NCBI GenBank assembly: GCA_037126765.1
Contig: JBBCBC010000017.1
Coordinates: 25,411,916-25,475,915, forward strand
Direction: 5' to 3'
Length of the DNA: 64,000 bases
DNA from: Stenogyne calaminthoides
Lineage: Eukaryota > Streptophyta > Magnoliopsida > Lamiales > Lamiaceae
Every line of letters begins with the position of its first letter. Within the stretch, counting starts at the first letter, position 1. The notes under the pieces were generated by a model. It was given only the letters and a program-made list of their open reading frames with translations, was not told the origin of the DNA and made no database searches. Below are positions 1 through 11,625 of this stretch, in pieces. Made by a program: the position numbers and the translations under genes.

Positions 1-2502
1 AATCTGAACAAGTAAGATATCTTTCCCATCTTCTATCCTGAACAAATTTCTATCAACTGTTCCTTTGATAAAACCATGGTCAGTAAGAAACTGAGAAAGG
101 GTATCATACCATGCTCTGGGTGCTTGCTTAAGACCATACAAGGCTTTCCTAAGCCTGTAAACTTGGTCATTCTGACAAAATCCTGGAGGTTGTTCCACAT
201 ATACCTCTTCCTTAAGCACACCATTCAGAAATGCACTTTTCACATCCATCTGATAGACTGTGAATTTCATGTGGGCAGCATATGCAAGAAACAATCTGAT
301 GGCTTCTAGTCTTGCAACAGGTGCAAAGGTTTCATTATAATCCAAGCCTTCTTCTTGGGAATAACCTTGTGCAACTAGCCTTGCCTTGTTTCTTACAATG
401 TTGTTGTTTTCATCTCTCTTGTTCTTGAACACCCACTTAGTTCTAATTACATTGTGCCTCTTAGGTCTGTCCATTAGCTTCCAAACTTCATTTCTTGTAA
501 ACTGATTCAGCTCTTCTTGCATAGTAATAATCCAGAATGAATCTTGAAGAGCTCCTTCAATTTCAGTAGGTTCTTTTTCAGATAGGAAGCAGCAGAACAA
601 AGCACTTTCTCCATGGAACCTTCTTGTTTTAATTCCTTCTGATAGATCACCCACAATCTGACTTGTACGATGACTATCCAACCATTTTCTCCTGGATGTT
701 CCCCCTTCAGTAGTATCCTCAACATCATAAATGTTAGGTTCAGGTAATTCATCAAATTCAGGGAACAACAGAAAAGGAGAGAGTGAATCATCTTCCTCAG
801 GGGAAATTCCATTCAGAACATTGTCAGAGACATTTGTTCCTCATTGGTTGATAGATTCAGAGTTTGCCTCAACTGTGACCACATCTTCATTGGCATTACA
901 TACCTGAGTCTGAACTGGTGTATGTTCAAATTGGTCAGCTTCAGTGTGTTGGCTTTCCTTCAGTGGAGAATGTCCATCCTGAGTTTCACCATCCTGAGTA
1001 TTTCCATCCTGAACTTCTTTGTCTGAGTTTGATTCACTCCATTCGTAGAAAGTGACTGACTTCTTCTTTTCAGGTTCAGAGGATTTCTTTTTCAGGCTAA
1101 GTCTGGTGATTCTCTTGGTCAGTTCTCCTGAGTCTTGTTCCTGTTTCTTTTGAATACAAGTAGACTCATCAAAAACAACATGAGGTGTTTCTTCCACAAT
1201 AAGAGTCTTACAATTGTAAACTCTTAAGGCTTTACTGATTTCAGAATATCCTAAGAATATCCCTTCATCAGCTTTGCTATCAAAAGTTTTCAACTGATCT
1301 TTACCATTATTGTGTATGAAACACTTGCAACCAAACACGCGAAAGAAAGAAACAAGAGGCTTCCTTTCATTCCACAACTCATAAGGAGTTTTTCCTTGAT
1401 TCTTGGTCAGCATAGATCTATTCTGAGAGTAGCATGCAATGTTGATAGCTTCAGCCCAAAATCTCTTAGGAATATCAGCTTCAACAATCATTGTTCTTGC
1501 ATCTTCTTTCAGAGTTCTATTTCTTCTTGCAGCAACACCATTCTGTTGTGGGGTCCTTGCAGCTGATGTCTCATGAGCTATTCCATTTGCTGCACAATAA
1601 TCAGATATAATATGGTTGATAAATTCAGTTCCTTTATCTGATCTGATTTTGACCACACTCAGATTCTTTTCAGTACTTAGTCTTTTCAGTAGTTCAGGCA
1701 GTTTTGTCTGAGTCTCTTTCTCACTGAGTAAGAATAAGACCCATGTGTATCTAGAGTAGTCATCAACTACCACAAGTGTATATTTCCTGCCATTAGCACT
1801 CACAGGTGTCACTGGACCAAAGAGATCCATATGTAACAGTTGTAATATTCTGTCAGTAGAAACATCTACTTTGCTTTTGAATGATGCTCTGATTTGCTTT
1901 CCTTTCTGACAGGCATCACATACATGATCTTTACTGAACACTTCATTTGGTAACCCCCTTACAAGTGCTAATCTTGCAAGTTTGTTCAGGGTTATGAAGT
2001 TTAAGTGATTCAGCCTTTTGTGCCACAACCAACTGGTATCAGTAGAACTTTTTGTAACCAAACATGTATCTTTAGGAGATAATTTCCAATCATCAAGATA
2101 CACATTTCCTTTTCTAGTACCAGTTAGTAGAATTTTCTGTGAAGCATTGTCTTTCACATAACATAAGTTCTTTGAGAACTCAACACTGAATCCTTTGTCA
2201 CAGAACTAGCTGATAGAAAGCAAATTATGCTTTAAACCAGACACATATGAAACACCATGGATATGAACAGAATCAACTTCAAGATTTCCATATCCTTCAG
2301 TCTGTCCTTTGGAATTGTCTCCAAATGTGATCTGAGGGCCTTTTTGCTCAACATAGTTAGTGAGCAATTGCTTATATCCTGTCATATGTCTTGAACATCC
2401 ACTGTCCAGATACCATACAGCAGGAGCCAATTCATTTCCACTCATCAGGGCTATGTTATCTTCATTCAGCTTAGTGCCCTTTTCTTTTACTTGAAAAACA
2501 GA
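1..2502 (-). pseudogene. E1 pol: protease, integrase and partial RT, broken
   Basis: Polyprotein that would cleave, integrate and reverse transcribe the element. In reading order are the aspartic protease motif YLDSGCSRHMTG (near 2400), a GAG-pre-integrase zinc region with WHKRLNHLN and CDACQKGKQ (2040-1900), the integrase core (LHMDLFGP, RSDKGTEF, near 1850-1640) and the RT N-terminus (KWVFKNKRDEN, DVKSAFLNG, 470-220). RT is open to the window edge. Two in-frame stops break it: TAG near 2206, where sisters have a glutamine codon in ISQF, and TGA at 841-843. The third integrase catalytic residue is changed: sisters read NGVAERRNR, this copy reads NGVAARRNR (GCA at 1528-1530). It is not functional as it stands. 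Confidence 0.88.
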
Positions 2503-3820
2503 TCAGTTTTTAGGTACCCATTTGGTGTAGGGTCCTACCAGGTTAGCTGTACCTTTTGGAACCCAAATCTGCCTGATAACTCTAATTACTTTAGAGTGGC
2601 TGATTTGTCTCCCATAAACATCTACATACACATTCACCACCCTAGGTGCCTTGGCAGTACCCTGTGTATGAGTGCCAGCCTTAGAATGAACATGAGCCTT
2701 AGAGTTCTTCTTTGGTTCAGGCCTCTTGTTCCAATGCTTTGGCCTTGGTGCAGCTGGTCTTTGTCTCTGCTGACTTGGGTTCAGGAAACCTTTACCCTTA
2801 GGCAAGTAGGGTTTAGGCTGTCTGTACTGAAATTGTGGTCTTTCAGTAATCTGAGGACTTGTTCTTTTCAGTTGAGAATATATCTGCTGAGTGTTTCTCT
2901 TCTGAAAATTCCTCTGATGGTTCAGTGCAGATCTCTTCAGGTTGGTATTCTTAGCCTGGGGCTTTGAAGTACTGGCCTGAAAATTCCCTACTGAGTGTTC
3001 AGGTTTTCTAGCCTTTTCCTGAGGTTTGGGCTTTCTTCCCTGAACCTTCAGTTTTTCTGAATCCATAGGTCCTTTACCCTTGTCTAAAACTCTGGACTGT
3101 TCTTCAGTAAGAAGATTAGTACAAGCCACTGGTTTAACAAAGACAGTCTTAGTGCTACTGGAAGCAGCATTCAGAAGACCTTGTGAGGTTCCTCCTGGAT
3201 TATATCCCAATCCAGCCATTATAGTTGCAGGTCTTTGATAACTCTGAATTTCATCTATTACTTTAGATACAAAATTCAATAGAGCTAACTTTCTCTACGC
3301 ACTATCCTCACATTTCTTTAGAGTTTCATGCTTCTCAAAGAGGTCATTGAACTCAGTTCTGATAAGCTGAATCTCCTCAGTGGATTTCTCTAATTTTTCA
3401 TTCATGATCTTTATCATTTTCTCTTTTTCTGAGAGTTGTACTTTCAGAACATCCAGTTCATCAGTAGTTCCCATCAATTGAGAAGTGATCTCAGCATTTT
3501 TAGAGTATTTCCACTTCAGATTCTCAGCAGTCAGTTCCTTATTCTACTCTTGAGTTTCTATGAGCAGTTCTTGTAACACAGAATAGTCCTTCATAAGATT
3601 CTCAAAAGAATCCATCAGGTCAAAGTTACTGGTTACAGTTGAACTTGATAACTCAAGTGCTTGTGTAGGAGCAACAACAGAGATAGAAGAATTTACCTCC
3701 TCCATAGCAACAAGGCAGACATCATCACTGTCACTATCTGAGAATATTTCATCTGAAGAACTGGAACCTTCTTCAGCAATCATAGCCTTCTTTCTGGAGA
3801 TCTTTCTGTCTCTCTTGGCT
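2503..3820 (-). pseudogene. E1 gag C-terminal part
   Basis: C-terminal, basic and low-complexity part of the copia gag, the particle structural protein. It contains a Ser/Asp-rich stretch (SSSSDEIFSDSDSDD), a coiled-coil-like stretch (KVQLSEKEKMIKIMNEKLEK, 3480-3300) and a Pro/Gln/Lys-rich tail ending in VPKN. It ends at a TGA (2503-2505) directly before the pol frame, and sister elements have a stop at the same place. Two further in-frame TAG stops lie at about 3544 and 3295. The first is shared with E5, so it may have been present in the source element. The N-terminal half is truncated at 3820 by E2. Confidence 0.75.
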
Positions 3821-5831
3821 GGTTATGACATTATTCTCATCTCTCTTGTTCTTGAATACCCACTTCGTGCCAATCACGTCTTGATGAGTTGGTCTATCCA
3901 CCAGTTTCCAAACTTGATTCCTCTCAAACTGTTCCAGTTCTTCTTGCATGGCTAGAATCCAGCTTGCGTCTTGTAGAGCTTCCTCTACTGTAGTTGGTTC
4001 CTTCAAAGACAGATAACAACAATACATGGCACTTTCACCAATCTGATGTTTAGTTTTGACTCTATCAGATGGGTCTCCGATAATCAGATCAGTTGGATGA
4101 CTGGTAATCCAGGTCCTTCTATTCTTATTTGCGTCTGTTTGGAGAACATCATCCACTTCTGATAGCAGTTCATTACTAGTGATTGGGAGTGGTGCGGAAT
4201 TATGATCTACTTGATAAGAACATGTCTCAGCTGATGTTGAACTCATCATATGCTGATGTTGTTCGTTAGAACTTCAGGAGTTCCCCCTGAACCAGATGGT
4301 TCAGTTGATACTGTCTCAGCTATACCAGCTTCTACACTGACAGTTGTGCGTACCTTAGGGTCTGATTGACCTGGTGAATCAACAAGATCAAGTTCTGGGA
4401 TATACACTGTTACGTGTTCAGATTCTTTCTCCTTGATACTTAACTGATCCATTTTCTGCGTTTCAGGTACCGGTTGATCTGGTACTGCTTGTTCTGAAGC
4501 AGCTTTCTCTTGTTCAGAAGATGTCCCATCAAAGACCACATGGGGTGTTTCTTCCACAACTAGGGTTCATTTGTTGCAAACCCTGAAAGCCTTGTTGGAT
4601 GAGGAATATCTTAAGAATATACCCTCATCTGACTTGGCCTCAAAAGACTTCAACTGACTCTTCCCATTGTTGTGTATGAAACACTTGCACCCAAAAATAT
4701 GGAAGTAAGAAACACGAGGTATTCTGCCCTTCCACAGTTCATAGGGTGTTTTGAAGTGAGCCTTTGTCAGAGAACATCTGTCCTGAGTGTGACATGCAGT
4801 ATTGATGGCTTCTGCCCAGAAACGGCTTGGTGTCACATGTTCAGCTAACATAGTGCGAGCAGCTTCCTTGAGAGTTCTGTTTCTCCGTTCTGCTACTCCA
4901 TTTTGTTGTGGTGTTCTTGCAGCTGACGTCTCATGTTGTATACCAAACACAGTGCAAAAATCAGTAATAAAAGAGTTAAGAAATTCTGTACCTTTATCTG
5001 ATCTGAATTTTACTATGCTGACACCCTTTTTGTTTTGTAGTTTCTTGAGCAGCTCGGGTATCTTTGTCGTTGTCTCATTCTTCTTGTATAAGAATACAAC
5101 CCAAGTAAACTTGGAATAATCATCCACGATTACCAGAGTATATTTGCGTCCACTGAGACTGACTTGTTTAACTGGTCCAAATAGATCCATATGGAGCAGT
5201 TGCAATACTCTACTGGATGCTGGTCCAGGTATTCCCTTGAATGAGGCTTTAACTTGTTTTCCCTTCTGACATGTGGCACATGTCTGATCCTTTGAGAATA
5301 TCTCATTCGAAAGTCCCTCAACCAAAGACATCCTAGCTATCTTGTTAAGAGTCTTAAAGTTCAGATGACTCGTTCTTTTGTGCCAGAGCCAACTGCTTCT
5401 TTTGGAACTCTTAACAATTAAGCATGCATTTCTTGGGCAACTGTTCCAATCTGCTGTGTAGATCGTGCCTTTCCTTGAACCAGTTAGCAAGATTTGTTGA
5501 GTAGCTCGATTCCTAATTGTACACTTATCACTCGAGAACTCAACGTTGAATCCGTTGTCGCAGAATTGTGATACTGATAGTAGATTGTGCTTTAATCCTT
5601 CGACATACGAGACTCCAGTTACTTGTACATCATCATTCTCTAAGGTTCCGAATCCTTTGGTAAAACCAAAGTTATCATCACCGAAGAGTGCACGTGGGCC
5701 TTCTTGTTCTCTGTAAGAGCTAAGGAGATGTTTGCTTCCAGTCATGTGCCTTGAGCATCCACTATCGATGTACCAGATAGTTGCTTGTACACCTCCTTTG
5801 TTGGCCAAACCCAGGCGAACCTGCAATCGAA
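3821..5831 (-). pseudogene. E2 pol: protease, integrase and RT N-terminus, truncated
   Basis: The best-preserved part is 4567-5831: protease (WYIDSGCSRHMTG), GAG-pre-integrase (WHKRTSHLN, CATCQKGKQ), and an integrase core with all three acidic residues in LHMDLFGP, RSDKGTEF and NGVAERRNR. After FRVCNK a TGA (about 4564-4566) replaces a sense codon. The acidic linker (ETPHVVFDG) continues to 4246, where a frameshift leads to the RT N-terminus (QVWKLVDRP, KWVFKNKRDENN), which ends at the E1 junction at 3821. The pol frame begins just after a TGATTCGATTGCAG segment. Its frame differs from that of upstream gag by one base, unlike in the sister elements. Confidence 0.85.
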
Positions 5832-6436
5832 TCAGGTTTTAGGTACCCCTTTGGAATTGGGTCCTGAGGGGTTAGTGGTGGATTTAGGGATCCACACAAA
5901 CAGAGCACTTCTATGGTAATCAGATAGATTAGAAGGCCTGATTTGTCTCCCATACATATCAACATAATCATACGTCTCTTTATATGCTTTCTGATTAGTA
6001 TGATTAATCATGTGAGCCTTGAGTGAATCAGAAGACTTGGGATTTTTCTTTACATTTTGTCTTCTTTTAACCCAGTGGGGCTCAGGTGCAGCAACCCTAG
6101 GTCTCTGGTTATAAGGGTAGGTACGACTGCTACCATTAAAAGATTAATATCTTCTTGGCATAGATGGTTTCTGCAGTTTACCCATAGCTTGCTTGTTAGG
6201 CAGCTGACCTCGATTGAGTCTCATATTAGATTTCCTTTTTACAGGTTGTCTCTTCTGATACCTAATCTGCTGATCAGGTTGAGGTTTCTTCGGAAAAACG
6301 GGGTTTCTCATTGATTACTCGGCTGATGCTTAATCAGTTGGGGTCCATTTCTGTTCCCTTTCTGATTAGGCACTTGCCTTACTTGCTCAGCAGGTCTCTT
6401 TCCCTTATCAGATACATGTTTAGCTTTTTGTGTATC
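5832..6436 (-). pseudogene. E2 gag C-terminus (left of the solo LTR)
   Basis: Basic tail of the E2 gag, collinear with the KGKGPM...VPKN tails of the other elements. It begins next to the solo LTR with QKAKHVSDKGKRPAEQV, continues through NRNGPQL and ends VPKT before a TGA at 5832-5834. There are in-frame stops and at least one frameshift (around 6300), so it cannot be translated as one piece. The protein upstream of the LTR is at 8002-10064. Confidence 0.65.
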
Positions 6437-7330
6437 TGTTGGGATATTTTAGTTTTGATGAATTATGCCAAAACATTATGAACTTGTGTTTTTGAAGCTA
6501 ATTTACAGATAACAAGTTGAGGGGGAACGAGAGAACAAATTGAGGGGGAACTCACGAAAATCGGGCGTAGATGATCGAGATCGAGGTCAAATTCGAGCGA
6601 GACTAATCGAGATTAGATGAGTTAGATGAGTTCTGAAGTTAAGCGATGAGTATCTGCAAAATCGGAAGAAGAAAAAGCTAAGCCCGGTGATCGAAGATCG
6701 ATGACGAAACGAACTGATCGGATGATCGGAAAAACGATCAGTGATATGGTGATCGGAAGAAGCGGACATAAGTGATCGAAAAAACCCACGGAAGATCGAA
6801 GAGAACGCGTTGCGGATCGGAAGAGGAGCGGATGAGGTGATCGAGATCGGGCGTGATCGAGATCGGATATGAAGATAAGCGGATGATCAAGATCGACCAG
6901 GATTGAGATCGGATGTGCTAAACCGAGATGTTGATCTGAAGATATGTTGATCGATCGGTCGAAATTTGTCGGATCGAAAAGAAGAAATCGGATAACTTTG
7001 AGTCAAAGTGACTGAAGGTCGATGTCCGAATTCGGAGAATCGAACTCGGTCGACTGAGTGTCGGTATGCTGATCGACGTATAAGGTCCGCCAAGAGAAGT
7101 CTGCTGAATCATGTATCCTGAGGCTCAGATGAGAAATCTGAGACTCAGATAAACCTGAAGACTCAGATAGAATCAAGACTCGAAGATGTCTCAAGACACC
7201 AAAACTCGGAGAATCTGAATGATTCCAAGGCGAGGAATCTGAGGAATATAGCCGTTAGAATCAGCTGACGTGGACCAATGAGAGGAAGACAACCAGCCTG
7301 AAGAAGCTGCTGTACTTACAAGAATAGTAT

Positions 7331-7371
7331 GGATTTGAATGTGATTCTCTCCAACGGTAACATTCAAATCC
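7331..7371. repeat. Perfect 12-bp inverted repeat in the solo LTR
   Basis: GGATTTGAATGT at 7331-7342 is matched by ACATTCAAATCC at 7360-7371 with a 17-nt loop. It lies about 125 bp upstream of the TATA-like run, a plausible U3 position for a regulatory or structural palindrome. Confidence 0.6.
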
Positions 7372-7494
7372 ACACTATGAATAAGGTCTTTCATCATTCT
7401 AATGTGTGGATGCATGGAGATTATGCACAAGATGCTACAGAGCTAAGAGGAGTTATACTCAAAGCATTCCCACCCTAGAACACAAGCCTGTAGA

Positions 7495-7508
7495 TATACA
7501 TATATATT
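7495..7508 (+). promoter_or_regulatory. TATA-like element of the solo LTR
   Basis: The run TATACATATATATT lies about 1060 bp into the LTR, where a U3/R boundary is expected. This is the only strong TATA candidate on the plus strand of this LTR. Function is inferred from position only. Confidence 0.4.
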
Positions 7509-7694
7509 CAAAAGAGTGTTCTAGAACCCAATCTAAGCAACCCACGATGTATCCTAAGCTTAGAGAGATTTTCCCAACCTTAGCATTGAGGCTAAACAAA
7601 TGTAAGGGAAAATCTCACCATAGTTGGAGACAACACCAAACCCAAACCCATTCTCGTAAGAGATAAGTAGTGATGAAGTGAGGTAGTTGTTAGG

Positions 7695-7866
7695 CAATCC
7701 CGAGTGAGGGTGATAAGTCCCGTAGGAGTGTGAACTCGTTAAACATCTAGAGGTGAGCCCGAGAGGGTGATAAGTCCAGAGGCGAACCCGAGAGGGTGAT
7801 AAGTCCAGTTGGAGTGAGAGCTCGTTAAATATCTTGAGGCGAACCCGAGAGGGTGATAAGTCCAGT
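7695..7866 (+). repeat. Tandem GAGAGGGTGATAAGTCC repeats in the solo LTR
   Basis: Four degenerate copies of a unit containing CCCGAG(A/T)GAGGGTGATAAGTCC, two of them separated by a longer GGAGTG(T/A)GA(A/G)CTCGTTAAA spacer. They lie downstream of the TATA-like run, so they would fall in R or U5 of the transcript. Confidence 0.7.
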
Positions 7867-8001
7867 TTGAAGGAATTTCCCTAGGAACAGGGAGAGTGGA
7901 TGTAGGAGCTTGAGTCTCCGAACCACTATACATTGTTGTGTTCTTTACTGCTTTACGTTCTTATCTTGTCATATACATTCGATTATAAGTAAAACACAAC
8001 A

Positions 8002-10064
8002 CATGAGCTTAAAAAGAGAAAAATCTGGAATCACCATTCCTTCACCCCTGTTTTTATATGCATTTCATGATTATTCCGCATTTCATGGGTTTTCCCATCG
8101 GGACCATCAGTATCTTTGTCAAAAACTCGTTTGATTACACCCTTCTGAAGTGAACCAAACGGGGCTTTTGAGGATGTTGAAGGGTTCCCATACCCAATTC
8201 CCTTCTTGTTAGTCGGCGTTCGAAAATAGGTGTTCATATCTTGAACGGTTTTTGATGATTTCGTGAAAACCTCTATTTTCTTGCGCAAACTATCCTCAGT
8301 AGATTTAAGACTCTCATGTAGTCAGAATAGCTCATCAATCATCAGCTTGTTGTTTGTTGATTGCTAGCTGATCTTTAATCTGCTTCTCCTGATCAGAAGA
8401 TTTAACTTTCAGAACTTTAAGTTCTTCAGTTACCTTCTGAGCAGTTTCAGCTGATTTCAGTTCAGCAGCTTTACTGACAGCGTTCTCTTTAACAAGCTGA
8501 TTATTTCTGATCCTTAGCTTATCATTTTCAACTTCCACTATTGTATAGGTGTCTACTGCATCAGAGAGATCATCAAGCAATTGCTCAGAGTAGAGCTGCA
8601 AGTCAATCTCTCCAGCAGGTGTGCTAATAATAGCTGGTGTGGAAATTGAAAAAGCAGAAGGTTTGGAGGTTACCTCAGATTGGTCTTCCTCCCTGGCCAT
8701 CAGGCAGATTTCATCATCATTTGAAGAGAATATCAGATCTTCATGGTCGAAGAAATCATTTGCATTGCTTATCAAACAGAAATCTTCTACAGATGAGTAG
8801 CCAGAATCCTCAGAAGGCAGATAGGAATCATCAATTCCTGACTTGTCAGCAACCATGACTTTTCTATCTTTGAAGCGTAGCTCTCTTTTGTTCCGCTTTT
8901 CTTCTCTTTCTCTGGGAGTCAGGTCTGGGCAGTCGGAGCTGTAGTGACCTGGTTTCTCACAGTTGAAGCATGATTCACAATCCACGGAACTTCCTCTGCC
9001 AGGTAAGTCACTCCGTTTGTAGGATCTGTCAGGTGACTTTCCTTTCTGATAGTAGTAATCTGAACTCCTTCTGTCAGATCTGTTATCTCTTCTCTCATCT
9101 GACCGATCATCTCTTTTATCATCTCTGTGATCCCTTCGGTCATCTGATCTGTTCCTTTCTAGTGATCTGTCAGTTGGCCTCCTGTTTCTTCTGTTGTCTT
9201 GATAGTCCTTGTAGAATCTACGATACTTACCGAGTTGAATATTTGATCTTTCAAGTTTCCTGGTAAGTAAAGCGATCTGTTCAGCTTGGCTTATGATGTT
9301 TCCAACAGGTTCAGTGGCCTTTGATCTGCTGCTGGTTGCTTTGAATGCAACTGATTTAGGTGTGGAGGTTGAGGCTTCAGCAGGCGTCTCGTCTTCATCT
9401 GCTTGCCCTCTTTTGATTAGATCGAACTCGTGGGCTTTAAGGCTTAGGAACAAGCTACTTGGCTTCATCTTGGCAATGTCTTGGCAATCCTTGATTACCG
9501 TGACTTTCATGTCCCACTTCTTGGTGAGAGATCTCAGTATCTTGTAATTGATGTCTTTGTCTGACATCTCTCTTCCAAGTTCTCGTAGCTTGTTTACTGA
9601 CATGGTGATCCTCCCATCGAGCTCGTTGATGGTTTCGTTTGGCAACATCTTTAGCTTCTCGAACTTCACCAGTTTAGCTTGTAATCGGCTGTCTTTGATC
9701 TGATCATTTCCTTCGCACGTCTCAGCAAGAGTATCCCACATTTGTTTCGCTTTATCTTCTCCTTGGTGATCTTATCCATCGTCTTCATGATTATATGCCT
9801 GGCGATTGTATCTAGAGTATACAACTTTCTTTCTTCTGCATCCATCAGGGCTGGACTTTTTCGAACAAGGCTTCCAGGTGCATGATCTGGATCTCCTCCA
9901 ACCGCTGGGTTGTCGTGATATATGATGATGGGTCCTCGTTCAATGACTTCCATCATTCTGTCGCTTATCGATCCCAGATGGTTGCACATGTATATTGTCC
10001 AATCTGCATACTCATCAATTGAAAACTTAGGCAAATCATGATACATACCAGAGGTATTATCCAT
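8002..10064 (-). pseudogene. E2 gag, N-terminal and central part with CCHC zinc knuckle
   Basis: Copia-type capsid/nucleocapsid protein. I take the start as the ATG at 10062-10064 (MDNTSGMYHDLPKFS), the first Met after the PBS that opens a gag-like sequence. The capsid-like part (IDEYADWTIYMCNHL, then WDTLAETCEG, LREL) is followed by a striking Arg/Asp-rich stretch (about 9190-9060, repeats such as DRRDHRDDKRDD) and one zinc knuckle CFNCEKPGHYSSDC near 8930-8970. A frameshift lies near 9740-9760, stop codons near 8335 and 8310, and the protein then continues as SLRKKIEVFTKSSKTV to the solo LTR. The RD repeats are much stronger than in E1 or E3-E5 gag. Confidence 0.8.
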
Positions 10065-10186
10065 GTTGAATATGATTTTGAAAACGAATGAGTTTTGAAA
10101 ATGGTTTTTCAAGATCTGTTCAAATGACCACAAAGGTTCTTCCTCAAGAATCGATGATACTCAAATCCAGTGGTCTGTAAACCACT

Positions 10187-10198
10187 GCTCTGATACCA
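10187..10198 (-). other. E2 primer-binding site (tRNA-iMet type)
   Basis: Read on the minus strand this is TGGTATCAGAGC, the common plant copia site complementary to the 3' end of initiator methionine tRNA. It lies two bases inside the 5' LTR edge (10201). Confidence 0.9.
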
Positions 10199-11042
10199 CT
10201 TGTAGGTCCTGAACGGGTTTTGTGAGGGCAAAAGTCTAGAGGGGAGGGGTGAATGGACTTCTGAAAACTTTTCGTGCAGATGAGGTGTGATTGCAGTTTG
10301 CCTGATCAGAGTGCTAGTGAGCCAGTTTGGACTGATGTTCAATCTTATTGAGTGCCTGAGGGCAGATCAGTTTGATATCTGTCAGTTTAACTTATAGTAC
10401 GGAAGCTTGTAAATACCCGTGTGAAAAACCAGTTTTATCAAATCAGATTCTTAAGTCAGTTTTCAATCAGCTGACTAAGGTGTCAACCTGATCAGATCAG
10501 TTGCTTGGTGCAGACTGATGTTAACTTAGAATATGTGTGCAATTTTAAGCTCAGTTGTGTGAGTAGTGTAAAGCAATAAAGAGCAAGTAAATGCACACAA
10601 GATTTTATAATGGTTCAGACGAAACACATCTTACGTCCACTCTTCCCTTAACACAGGGGCACCAACTTAACCGACTGGACTTAGTTTTATGTGTTAGTCT
10701 AACACCCAATAGATGTTTATCGAGTTCACACTCAACCGATCTCAGAAATCAGAAACTAGAATCCCTAGTCTGAAATCTTGCGGTAACAAACTTAACCTAA
10801 CTTTGAGTTTGGGTAAAGGTTTGTTGTGGTTCCAACTGGAAATCTATCCTAGTGTTTATGTAGCCAAATGCTAGAGGATAGGATTTATTTCAAAGAACAA
10901 TGGGATGAACACTTGAGAATAATCTTCAAATTCGGTGTTCTTCGAGCGGAAATTCTGCTATAGTTTTTGCTTCTTTTTCAGTTTGCTCGATCCGGTATGT
11001 TCTCAGTGTTCTTGGTGTGCTTCAATTTTGAAGAGCAATCCC

Positions 11043-11051
11043 ATTTTATAG
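11043..11051 (-). promoter_or_regulatory. TATA box of the E2 LTR
   Basis: Minus-strand CTATAAAAT, about 850 bp into the LTR, the expected U3/R boundary. Transcription would run leftward into gag. Confidence 0.55.
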
Positions 11052-11494
11052 ACCTCGAAATCAAAGAGCCGTTGGAGAGCAATTTGAATTTTGGGCTATA
11101 TTAGGTAGGTTGTAGGATATGATTGTGACGTGCTCCGAATATCGGCGTGGCCGAAGGCATGATTAGCGTCGTTTATGTCCGCAGCGTCGAATCCCGCATT
11201 GTCAGCTCTTTTTGTGTACGTGTCGCTTTCTCCTTGGCTTCGCGAGGCGGCACTTCAGTAATTTGTCTGTTTGATGATTGATATTCCTTTTGTAGAATAT
11301 CCATCTTATCTGGTGTACCATTTTGGTCGACGCCAGGTGTGAGCTGACTTGATCAGATAACTGATCAATCTACCTTGTAGAGTCTTCTGATGCAGATTAT
11401 CTTAGCACAATTTGCAGACTCGGCTGATGTAGGTCTTCAGGTCTTCTGGTAGTCTTCTAATCTTCAGGTGACTCTGAGCCTCAGTGTCTTTAGT

Positions 11495-11625
11495 CATACT
11501 GAGTCTTCAGGTTTGTTACTGAGTCTTCAGGTTTATCTGAGTCTTCAAGTTCATCTGAATCTTCAGGTTTAACTGAGTCTTCAGGTTTATCTGAGTCTTC
11601 AGGTTCATCTGAGTCTTCAGTGTCT
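11495..11625. repeat. 18-bp tandem repeats in U3 of the E2 LTR
   Basis: About seven or eight copies of a unit close to CTGAGTCTTCAGGTTTAT lie upstream of the TATA box in the transcribed orientation. The core GAGTCTTCAG also recurs at the same relative position in the LTRs of E3-E5. Confidence 0.8.

Larger units (their letters stand above)
1..3820 (-). mobile_element. E1, SIRE-like Ty1/copia element, 3' segment (pol and gag C-terminus)
   Basis: This is the left part of a minus-strand copia retrotransposon; its RNase H, third ORF and 3' LTR lie beyond the window start. Reading leftward it has the gag C-terminus, protease, integrase and the first part of reverse transcriptase. At 3820/3821 homology to sister gag copies (compare about 50380) stops abruptly and sequence of another element, E2, begins. 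The missing N-terminal gag of the same element reappears at 11898-12285, followed by a primer-binding site and an LTR stub. E2 therefore inserted into E1 gag, and roughly 150 gag codons plus the 3' half of E2 were later lost. Confidence 0.85.
6437..8001 (+). mobile_element. Solo LTR of another copia element, plus strand, inside E2 gag
   Basis: A 1565-bp block starting TGTTGGGATATTTTAG and ending AAAACACAACA, with LTR organisation on the plus strand: a TATA-like run at 7495-7508, a tandem-repeat region, and an end containing CCACTATACATTGTTGTG, which resembles the U5 end of many plant copia LTRs. There is no PBS to its right and no PPT to its left; both flanks are E2 gag. It is therefore a solo LTR or a recombination remnant. 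The 5-bp flanks (GTATC at 6432-6436, CATGA at 8002-8006) do not match, so a flanking deletion or inter-element recombination is likely. The first 700 bp are rich in GATCG-type words. Confidence 0.65.
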
